The notes under the pieces were generated by a model that searched no databases, was not told the DNA's origin, and worked only from the letters and a program-made list of their open reading frames with translations. A program made the translations under genes and the position numbers. This document shows, in pieces, positions 45,113-57,100 of a stretch of 64,000 nucleotides of DNA (positions are counted from its first letter, which is position 1; the number at the start of each line of letters is the position of its first letter). The stretch is taken from positions 15,642,501 to 15,706,500 of the forward strand of contig NC_092650.1 in the NCBI RefSeq assembly GCF_032118995.1. The letters are read 5' to 3'. The stretch comes from Asterias amurensis. Lineage: Eukaryota; Echinodermata; Asteroidea; Forcipulatida; Asteriidae.

Positions 45113-48100
45113 ATGAAAGCGAAGACTAATTCCAAGTCAGTGACCTACCGGTCCAGTTCCCGTAAGAACGGATGGAGCTGCCCACCGCATCCGTTACAGT
45201 TTGTTGCGTGGACCTTTATTGCTTTCTTTGCCGTGATGTATCATGGAATGGCAGTGCCTACGATGCCGTACCATTGGCAACCAGCCTGTCACATGGTATC
45301 CTTTGACAGTTCTATTTATAATCTCTAAAGCCCGGTTCATACTTCCACGGATGCTTATGCGATGTGAATTTGACTCGAGTTTGGCGTCACAACCCTCCTT
45401 TCGCAGCGCTTAAAAGTGATTTGAGCAAGTGGTTTGCTGCGAAGTATCCGATGCAAAATTGTGACACGTTCGCTTCGCATAGGCATTCGCAGGAAGTATG
45501 AACCGGCCTTAAATCATTGATTTTGGGTTTGATAGCAAGCACATCTTGTATTTTATTTGCACATCTTGTATAATTCATAAAGTTTTCTTTATTTTTTCCA
45601 TAGCGTATAAGGACATGTTTTTATGACTTTTTGTTTTAGTGAGATATAAATAAAAAAAGTTCACTAATAGTCTTAAAGGCACTGTACACGTTTGGTTATT
45701 GTCAAAGACCAGTGTTCTCACTTGGTTTATCCCATCATAAACATAAATTAACAAGCCAGTGAAAATTTGGCCTCAATTGGACAAATTTGTGTGCTTTCAG
45801 ATAAGAATAAAAGACTTCTATAGCTATTAGTCTTTTAATGTTTTAGTGAGAAATTACCTCTTTCTCAAAAACTACGTTACTTCAGAGGGAGCCGTTTCCC
45901 ACAATCAGTGGCGTAACCAGAGGGGGGGCAGGGGGGGCCGGCGCCCCCCCGCTCAGAACCCTTGCCCCCCCTCTTGCCCCCCCCCCCCCCCCATATGAAA
46001 TCAGAGATAAGTATATTCTTATACATAGGGCTTATATATAAATCGTTTAAGGCTGCATAAAATGCTGTCGTAAAAAGGAAAACTTTTATTCATACCAGTA
46101 GGCCCTATGTGGACTATAACATGAAAAATGCGTGGAAACGCGCGCGCGATCGTATTGGCGGTAAATGTTTGTTGTGGTTTTGCGGTTACATAGAGTGCAG
46201 GATGTGACAAAGTTCTGTTAAATACGTGGTGGTGACCAATACTAATAGCTCCGTAAACACAAAGTCAGATCATGGAGGAAGAAATTTCTACCTCCATGGT
46301 CAGATGCACTACAGAGAAATTTACAACAGCAAACAATGGCCAGCGAAAAAGGTTGCTTAGACCATTTCTTCTCCTTTGAAGCAAGCGGTGCAATTGAGAG
46401 GTAGGCCTATTTTAAATATCCGTTTCATAACTAAAATGTGATTATTAAACACCCACAATTTCGATCCTGTATTTTTTTTTTTTGATGGCTTACACTTGTT
46501 ACAATAAGGCCGAGTAAAAAAAAGAAACATGTTTAGTGTCTGGGTTTCTCAAAAAAAAAGGAAGGAGGAGGGGCTTTTTATTTTTTATTTCAAGATGGCC
46601 GCCATGAATGTCAAATATCAACTGTTTTTTCTGCTGCTGAAATACACAAAACATTAATGAAACAGTTTGGTCAAGGCATTCAGACAAGACATTCAGATTT
46701 TTTTTTTTTTGCTGAGATCATTTAAAATAACCCTTTTTCGAAAAAAAAAAAAAAGAGGTGTCCTGTAAAAAGGAAGCGGGCGGGGACGCTAAACATTTCT
46801 ATTTTTCTATTTTTACTTGGCCTAATATTGTTATGTTTTGGGTATTTACACACCCACAAAGCCTATTTGAGAATGCCGTGTACAACTCTAAGTTGGTACT
46901 TGGTGACCACAGTTGGTAATTTAATCCTTTTATACAGTCAAAAAGTTTTATCTTATACAAAATGACAAGTTCTCTAAGATGTTGTTTTCGCAATCTTTTG
47001 TTACCTGCTGACTATGTAGACTGTTTTAGAACTGCATTGGTGTGTATCAACTATATATCAGTTAACACATTTAATAATAATCTTGCACTTCTTTGGCCCC
47101 CCCAAATTTAATCTTTGCCCCCACTTGCCCCACCAAATGAAAATGTCTAGTTACGCCACTGCCCACAATGTTTTATACCATCAACAACTCTCCACTGCTC
47201 GTTACCAAGTCGGTTTTTAAGTTAATATTTGTTTTGAGTAATTACCAAACATGTACCTTCCCTTTAATTGGGGTTATATGTTTCATTTTGTACTTGTGTG
47301 AAGTGGTAACTGGTTCTAAAAATCATATGAAGCAGCTTACTCTTGGCCCAGGAGGATTGATGCCTACACACTGGCACAGACTGTATTCAAAGTTTGCTTC
47401 ACAGTTTTAAACCATTGGACACTTTCGGTAAACAGTATTGTCCAAGGCCCACACTTCCTGTATCACAACTTGTATATAAAATAACAAACCTGTGAAAATT
47501 TAGGTTCACTTGGTCATCGGAGTCGGGAGAAAATAACGGGGAAAATGACATGACATGTGTTTAAAATAAATCTGTAATTGATATTGTTTTAATGTTTTCT
47601 CAAAAAGTAAAACATTTCATGGAACAATATTTCAAGAGAAGTCTTTCACCATTATCTGCTGTGAACCCTGTAAGTTATTTGTAAATCTGTGAACTTTTAA
47701 TTGTTGTTCTCTTTTGAAAGTGTCCAATGGCTTTTAAATAAGTTCAAAATGTTAAATGGCCTTGACTTCCAAACTCCAGATTGTCGGTATCATGTTGGCC
47801 TTGCACATCATCACCCATTGGATTTGTTTGACCATCAATCCTGCTGATCCGAACACCGTCCGCAAAGCCAAGAAGGTCATGCCGTCGTTTGATAGGACGC
47901 AGCATCCCCATGTGATTGAGAATAACCACTGCTATCTGTGCGAGGTGGATGTGTAAGTATTCAGCTTCGCTTGTAAACAAACTATAGACAGTATTGAATA
48001 TGGTGTCAAATATCTGCCTTACAACAGCGCATCTGTTTGGGTGTTGGTGGCTGTGTGGGTGGCTGTGTGTGGTTGCATGTGCCGTAGAAACCGGGAATGC

Positions 48101-51100
48101 TGTGGCTTCATTGGTGTACCGTTGTTTGGACGCGCAAAAGGTTTACCCTACAAGATGGCAACTTTCATAGCAAAAAAAAGGATTATTCAATATGGTCTAT
48201 ATCTTTACTGCTTGATCCTTGTAATAATTTGTAAAAAATTTTTTTTACGCTTGGCATTGTTACCGATATCCTTGTTGTCAGCATTTTTTTTCACGAAATC
48301 ATTGGCGGTTGAATTTTTTAGGATCCCCAAAATCATTATAAATAGTTGGATGTGTATAACCTTTGGCAGGGGACAACGCAATAAACTACAGCTACTTCTC
48401 GTTTGCGGAATTTGTAACTGCAAAACAACTACTTCTTTGAGTACTTGTAAATTGTAACGCAAGTCTGTAGCCTTCTCTCGCTCATTGTCATTGCATTTTC
48501 CATTGTATATTTTCCATGTATTTACATGTATGTATGTATTGTACTTTTCATTTTGTATTTTTGTTCTTGTAGGCACTCCAATGAATATAATGTGTGCATG
48601 TTATATACAGTTTTGTTATTCTTACTTGGGGGGGGGGGGGGGGTTAGGGATACCAATTGCTCCTTCAGTGTTCACTTGTGTGACAATGCAACTTTAATAG
48701 GAGCATATTAAAGGAACACATTGCCTTGGATCGGTCAAGTTCGTCTTTGAAAAGCATTTGTAACCGTTTTTTTTATAAAATGCATATTGGGTAGAAAGAC
48801 GTTGTAAAAGTAGAATACAATGATCCTCACGAACATGCCTGGAAATTGCACGTTTTCCTTTATACTCCCATAAATGGCCGACCGTGTTAGTTCGCACAGT
48901 AAAAGGAAAACCACTATTACTTTTAAAACATCTTTCCAACCAATATGCATTTTATAAAAAAGGGTTACAAACTCTTTTTATAGACCAACTCGCCCGATCC
49001 CAAGGCAACGTGTTCCTTTAATTAGGAAAACCTTACTATTGTGCGTGCATGGGCTATTGGACTGTCTTTTATCTCACTGACTTTGAGAGAGAAAGAGAGT
49101 CATACAATAGTGTTGCTGTGCTGTTAAAAGTGTGCTATATTCATCTTTGTATACTAATCAATTCAAATGAATGCAATATGTTTTATACTTGATTTGTCAA
49201 AATGTATAGATTGTTGTGAATGCTTGTAGGCCGCAATTTTGAGGGTCCCTTGCTCCTTCAATCCCCGATAACGGTTAGCAGGGCCCAATTTTAATGGCTC
49301 TGCTTACCGCCGAATTCTGCGCTTTACGGTCGCGATTCCCTGCTTACGTGCAAGAGCCGAATTTCTGCGCTAGCCTTGTAAAGCGTAGAATGCCTAGTAA
49401 CGTAAAGTACGCACGCGCAGAAGCCCAAATTTGCCGCTAACACGTGAAATACGCTTGCCGTAAGCACAGAATTCCCTGCTTCGGTAAGCGCCGATTCTGT
49501 GCAGAAATTGGGCCCAGATCACTACAGTAGGCCTACCTAATCAGCGTTGTACACAAGATACACTGTTTATTTTAAGCAGCATGTACCATCAGAGTCATGC
49601 TTTCTCCAGACAACCATCAGAGCATACTAATCCAAACGTTGGATTGATAGCCTATGGGTTTTTTTTCAGAAACACCCCAACTCATTTAGAGAATATAATA
49701 ACATGTTGTTACTGCAAACCTTTAGTATATTGTGCATTTTCTTTGTCTCGTTTCAGAGCTTTAAAATCCAAACATTGCAGCACATGCAATAAGTGTGTTG
49801 CTGGTTTTGATCACCATTGTAAGTGGCTCAACAACTGTGTCGGCTCCAGAAACTACAAGTAAGAATTTATACTGTTCTATACCACGATGTGAAAGTGAAA
49901 TTACTAGTACTAGCTAGGGTCAAATTTCATAGAGCTGCTTTTGTAAGCACAAAAAAGAAGCTTTAGAAGCACAACAAAATAAAGCCTCACCAGATTAAGG
50001 TTACCGATTAAGGCCGATTTCACAAAGCAATAGAATTCATCGCAAGACAAATTGTCAGTATTGTATTGTGACATCACACTTTTGTTAGCAACTACGATTG
50101 ATTTGCAGTTAAGATCAATCTTTCTTAGGGTGAGTGTTGGCTCTGAAAAGAGACCAAACAGGCTCTTTTCAGAGCCAACACTCTCGATAAGAGATTTACA
50201 CATGGTTGTACCCAGCTGAAATACCATTTTACATGTACCATTTGTGGCTAGTATCATGTTGTTTTTGCTAAAGCAGAAATTTTTTAACAATATAGACGAT
50301 GTGACCTCTGACGTCATTCGAAAACCAGAACATGATTTGCGTGCATACCGCCGAGCAAAACCTTTGTGTTTTGGCAACCAGCTAGAAAGTACACGCAATC
50401 TTACCATGACTATGCGTCTTTTTGCCTGGCGAAAACAAGACGTGTATAGTGTTTTGTCAACAGAGGGCGGTTCGAATGTAAACATAGGTCACATGGTCTA
50501 TAAGCAGCAGTAACACTTGTATGTTTGTAATCACTGTGTTACAAGACTTTTTTGACCTCATGGCTGAAGTCACTCACACAGGTTGAAAACAATCATGTTT
50601 GAATTCTTGCTTCTACTAGTTTGAAAACAAAAATCATTTTTCTGAAAATTGTTTTACTCATTTCTCAAAAACTTCAGCTTTTAACTAATATCATTATCTT
50701 AAGGCCCGGTCCCACTGCAGCGATAACGAAAACGATAATGATCACGACTCAAAGAAAACGCATTCTATTGGTCAAATTGCTCCACGCAGAATAGGCACAC
50801 GCTCATTCAACCAATGTAATGCGTTCTCTTTTTATCGTACTCGTTATCGCTGCAGTGGGACCGGGCCTTTAAGCTGTGTTTAGGTTAATGTAAATCTGTG
50901 AAAACATTTGTGTTTTGTGTCAGAATAAAGGACCCAAACCCTTTAATCAATCTGTTTTTATGACCTCCGATGTTTACCGTTCACTGTGCACAAATTGACT
51001 ATTCTGTGAAACTGTGCACAAATTGACTATTCTGTGAATTTGTGCACAAATTGACTATTCTGTGAATTTGTGCACAAATTGACTATTCTGTGAAAGTGAA

Positions 51101-54100
51101 ACTCCTCCAGTGTTAGTCTTTCAGTGCTCTCACAGACTTTCTATTTCTACTTAGTAGATGGAAATTTGCATTGAGGGTAAAGAATATTCTACTAGTTATT
51201 CTAATAAAATTTATATTTTGCATTCACAGATTTTTCGTGATGTGCCTCAGCGCTGCCTTCCTCAGTGGCCTCTTTGTATTCATTGTCTTCCTCTACATGT
51301 CCATCGTCTACTGGGCCAATCCGATACTTCTACACCCAGAGCTATTTGGTAAGACTATAACTAAGGGAATCAATGTGTGGTGAAGAGGTTTTCAACTAGT
51401 GGTTTAATCCCAACGAGGCCTGGTTCTTGATAATTTTACCGAGACGAAGTAGTTTACACAAAAACATACAATTTCAAGGGTTATTTGTGACCCACTCTGT
51501 GAAAATGAGTCAGATGTCGCCCAATGCAATATTAAGTTATGGACAGTTTAATGTGGAAAATGTAAAAAAAAAAAAAAAAGGATCTTTAGTTGCATGGTTA
51601 ACCTTTGGAACACTTACTTTTAGGCAATAAAGCTATGAATAAAACAATTTTGTGATCATACTTATGTCTAATTTGTATCCTTTTGCACACAATGGTAGTT
51701 TAAAATATCATTTTACTTGTAATTCGTTTTTCACAAAAAATGATGTAATAATAATAATAAACAGTTCTTATATAGCGCATAATACAAATGTGCTCTTAGC
51801 GCTTCTGTGATTGAAGAGATGGGTTTTAAGTATTGGCTAACTTCAAACGAGAGTAACTCAGCAACGCGATACACCCCAAAGCTTACACACATACCAAATT
51901 ACTGCTGGTGTGTGTTCTTTCCAGCCATGCATATAACTCAATTCTTGAAATTGCCTACATCTGACTCATTTTCACAGAGCGGGTCACATTTATGGAAACC
52001 AATATGACTATTTTATTATTGTTGTTAATCTCATGCATTTGTTTTTGTTATAAACTAAGTTTTTAGAGATGTGTAAACGAAGTTTTTTTCTCTTTCAAGT
52101 ATAAAAATTTCTTTTATCGCCAGACTATTCTGGGACCTCGCTGCAAAGTTCAACAATGGAACCACAAACTGCAAACGTGTCTGGGATCCTACTCAACTTA
52201 GAGCCGGACCCAGACCCTCTGGACGTCTACCGCAACAATCTTAAGATATTCAACCCAGTACCGGGATTAGCCTTTTTCATTGTGGCGGTCGTCATTGCAA
52301 CTCTCCTCCTTGTTGCCCTCTGCCTTTTGGGACATTTGTTGGGCTTTCATCTCTTTTTAAGTAAGCATAACCCTCGAAGGTGAAATATTCATTTTAAAAA
52401 ACCTCACATATCTATGCATTGTGTGTTTGGAACTTTTTTTATTACATGTTTTTCAAGCACCTCAGGTTAGTTTAGCGAGAGGAGCTTAATAAATCGAATT
52501 ATAATTATTATTTGTATCAAGACATCACATATTTACATAACGAGAGAGAATAAGCTTCACAGGTATTTTCCCCTTAAAATTTTGGGTTTTTTTTCCCCCC
52601 ATTATTTTTTAATCAACAATGAATTTCGATACTTAATATTTTCTTTTGACCAATTTTGAAAGCGTAAATTTGTAGTGTTTTCTGGTTGGGGAAAGTTCTG
52701 CCAGCTTTAAATATGTCAGGCCATCCACTTTTTTGTTGCATTTATACCATAGTTCCTTTTGGTTGTTAAGCAGTTTGCAACAGCTCATTATGTTTTCACA
52801 GAAACGTTTCAACATTATTTGTTTTTGTTTTCGTTGTTACAGTCTGCAATAAACTTAGTACATATGACTACGTTATGCAAGACAGAACTGCGTTCAACTC
52901 CCGGGATGTTGAATCTCAGCAGATCAGACCAAAGAAGAAGGGTTGCTGCCAGGTAAGGCATTAAGATTTAACAAATGCAATCATCACCCAGGGCCCCAAC
53001 AGAACAAAATTATGCTTAAATCAGAATAAGGTTACCACCAAAAATACAATGCCACGTGTACATTTTTTTACTTGTATCCTGCAAAGGTTGCTTAGCAAAT
53101 TTGTGCCCTGTTGTGGATACACTTGCAATGTTTGCTGCTTTACTTTGTTTTAGCTTTTAAGTGAAATTTTGCAGATGTTTTCTAAGGAGAGACAGTTTAC
53201 TATAATTCCTTCTCTTCACCAAGGGGTGTAAATGGGTACCTTCGAGGGTAGAGGTTGATATTGTGAATGAAAAGCCTTTGGAGCGATATAAACTGTTGAC
53301 CAGGTTGTATACTCCCCAGGGAGCTGAGAAACATTGAAAAGGGATGTTATTGGCCCTATGACCTGGGGTGGATTTCACAAAGAGTTAGGACTAGTCTTAT
53401 CTGGAGTTAGGACCAGTTACTCGTCCTAACTTAGGACTATCCATGCAACTTGTATACCTCCTAGGACTAGTCCTAACTCTTTGTGAAATCCACCCCAGGG
53501 CACTAATGTAAAGTGCATTGATACAGTTATTGTGAAATGCGCTATATAAGAATTGTTATTATGTATGTAGCGTCTCAATTTTGGTTCACTTTTTTTATAT
53601 ATTATTATTTTTATTTTTTATTTTTTATTTTTTTGTGTGCAGTGCAATAATCAAGTAGCCCCTCTTCAGGATGCAAAGGAAGACATAGAACTGACTGATG
53701 TCAAAAAGTAAGTCTCTTTTCACGTCTTGGAATTTTGATGATTTTGTTTTGTTTGAAAGTGCTGAATGTTTTTAGATTTTGTTGTTGTGTGGTTGAAAGT
53801 TATACTTCTTCAATATGGATGCATGATGGATTAAGTGTTTGTAAAATATTGTTAAGCGGTGCGGTATTCACCAGGAAAATGTTACCAGGCAAACAACCAT
53901 GTTTATACCGTCTGCGACTGGTGTCCTGCTTAATTTTGCTTAGCAGCAAATTGTTCAGCATGTATTGTCTGCTCTGTGAAACTGGGCAATAGAGCTGCTT
54001 AAGCAGAAAATTTTCCTTAACAAAATCTTTGCTAAGCATAAGTAGCCGTCAAAGATCATAGAGACCAGGTACTTTGGCCATTAACCTTAATCTGGTAAGC

Positions 54101-57100
54101 ATGATTTTGTTTCGCTTAGATACTTTTTGTGCTTACGCTTAGGAAGCTCTATGAAACTGGACCCTACTCATCCTGGGGTAAAAAGTTCTTATAATAGTCC
54201 TATCAACGCTGCGCACATTTTTTTCATTGACTGTTTGAAAAGCGTGTTTTTTGCAGTGAAATGTTCAAGAAAATAAATGTTCATACTAGGAATTAGAAAA
54301 TAACCCAAGCTGCATAACTTGAAATGCTAGGAAGAAGACGTTTGTGTTGTTTACTTTGTTGTTTTGTGCACGATTGTACTATGACAGTTTTGTCTCTTTG
54401 TTTTAATCCCCTCTCAGGTAAAGTGTCCTGCTTTTTTCAGTTGCTATGCGTATTCATGGTGTTAAGTTTCCATCACATTGTTATCTATGTACCTTCGCTT
54501 TCATTTTGCTATTCTCATTGTCACCATTATTCTTTCTGCTGTCCCCTTAACCCTCCTACATGTACTCTTGCTCACATTTTCCAGGGATTTGATCAACCAT
54601 ATGAATGCATTCAACTGCATGGGTTGTGTGTGTGCAACTGCATGGGTTGTGTGTTTTGGCACACTATTGCACAGAAATAGCTGTGTAAAATGTGTATTTT
54701 TTAGACCCATGCATTTACCGCTTGATATCGTATTGCTGGCTGGCAAAGTTTCTGTATTTCAAAACCATGACTGATGATATTGAATGGTCAGACAGTAGGA
54801 GGGTTGACTGTGTACAGTGTAGATGCACTGACCATATTATATCATAATACAGACTGGCAATTGTTTATCTATCATTCAAAACCACAGTGGAATTGAATAA
54901 TCCGACAGTAGGAAGGTTGACTGTGTGCTATTGAGCATTCAACCTGATATCAGGTTACAGGCTTGCAAAGTTTGTCCATCCAAACCACAGTGGATGATAT
55001 TGAATGGTCAGACAGTAGGAGGATTGTCTGTGTACTGTTCAAGCCATGAATTTATACCGCAGGCTGGCATAGTTTATCCGTCAATCAAAACGCATTTTAT
55101 GAATGGTCACACAGTTGAAGGGTTAAATTTCTACTTCTTTCGCCTTCTTGCATAGTTTCTTTCCAAGCCCATATGTATGGTTTATTTCTCCTTTATCTAT
55201 CCAACTCATTCTCATCTTATCATCTCATTCTTCTCATCATTCCATTGTTCAAGCCGCAGTGGATGGTATTGAATGGTCACGCAGTAGGAGGGTTAAATTT
55301 CTACTGCTTTCACTACATCTTCTCAGTGTTTCAACCTCTTTTCTTTCAATGTCTTTGGTTTTTTCTCTCTGATCTGTCCATCTTATTGAATTCTCTGTCA
55401 GTACTTTCTTCTTATCATTCCATCGCTCATCCATCACGCACTGTTACTTGTGTTTGTAGGTGTAGCAAGAATTCATGCCTTAAGCCCTCAACTTGCCCCG
55501 TCTTGCCAGGCAAAGACCCCCAATGACTTGGGTCTACATCAATGTTCTCGTCACTAAATACCTACAGCCAACTAGGTATTTATCCTTGCTCTTTTGTTTT
55601 GATGTTACGTATTTCTGTAATTGTTTTTAGCTGTTAAATGTTCATGAACCTTAAAGGAACACGTTGCCTTGGATCGGTCGAGTTGGTATTTGAAAGGCGT
55701 TTGTAACAGTTTTTTATAAAATGCACATGGGTGGACAGATGTTGTAAAAGTAGAGTACAATGATTCACACAAACATGCCTCGAAATTGCACGGTTTTCCT
55801 TTTACCTCGTCGACTAACACGTCGGCCATTTATGGGAGTCAAAATTTTGACTTCCATAAATGGCCGACCGTGTTAGTTCGCACAGTAAAAGGAAAACCAC
55901 GCAATTTCGAGGCAGAATTGTGTGGATCATTGTATTCTACTTTTACAACATCTTTCCAACCATATGCATTTTATAAAAAAAGGGTTACAGACGCTTTTTA
56001 TAGACCAACTCGTCCGATCCAAGGCAACGTGTTCCTTTAAAGGGAAGTTACACGTTTGGTTGTTACTCAAAACAAATATTAACTTAAAAACTGACTTGGT
56101 AACAAGTATTGAAGAGCTGTTGATAGTATAAAACATTGTGGGAAACAACTCCCTGTGAGGTAACTTAGTTTTTGAGAAAGGGGTAATTTTTCACTAAAAT
56201 AATGAAAGACTTCTAGCTAGAAGTCTTTTATTCCTATCTGAGAGCACACCAATTCGTCCAACAAGGGTGTTTTTTCTTTCATCATTTTCTTGCAACTTTG
56301 ATGACCGATTGAGCCAAAATTTTCACAGGTTTGTTATTTTATGCTTATGATGGGATACACCAAGTGAGAAGACTGTTCTTTGACAGTTCCCAAACATGTA
56401 CCTTCCCTTTAAATCCCTACAATGATATCTTTCTCACGCTTGCAAAATCCAACATGATGCGATGACTCAAGACCCAAACTGTTGGACTATTGTAAAAGCT
56501 CTACTGTGTAATCTGGACCATTTCAAATGGTTTTATCAGATGATTTTTTTGTAAAATTCATCTTAAATAAAAATGGTATTTAAAAAAAATAATTGTTATT
56601 ATAATTCTCATTTTTGTGAATGAACTCTGGATTATTATTGATTTTTATGTAAATTGCGTGAAAATGGTGCAAAGCGTCAATCTTTTATTTATTTTATTTA
56701 TTTATTATTAATGTCACGTACATGTATATCGCTTACCAGGTATTACTTTTATTTCTATACAAAAGAGGCTATTAAACTACCCTTAGAACTACATTTGTTT
56801 TTTGTTTGTGTTCTCCCCTTGTAGAGACGTACAAGCAACCGATCAAGAATCAAATAACAACTCCAACTCTAACCTACAACTCCAACATCAACAAGTCATA
56901 TCGGAACCTCTCATCAAACCAGTGCGACAGGACAATTGGACCAGCTCGGCTCTCGTTGAAAGCAAACCACAAGTAAGTAACCACAAACAGCCGGGTGGCA
57001 AGAACACCATGAAGCGGATGGTTAGCATCATTCAGTAGCATAGTTAGCTTGCCAGCCAGCAGATCCTCATATGCTGTGTCAACAAGCAGCCGCGACTCCC

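Noticed and set aside
49910-50485. 191-codon minus-strand frame in ZDHHC1 intron 3
   Set aside because: It spans a truncated foldback and a perfect hairpin, and shows no recognisable domain.
50984-51092. CRISPR-like array
   Set aside because: The 28-bp units are contiguous with no unique spacers, and the genome is eukaryotic. The same applies to the 60-bp array at 63367.
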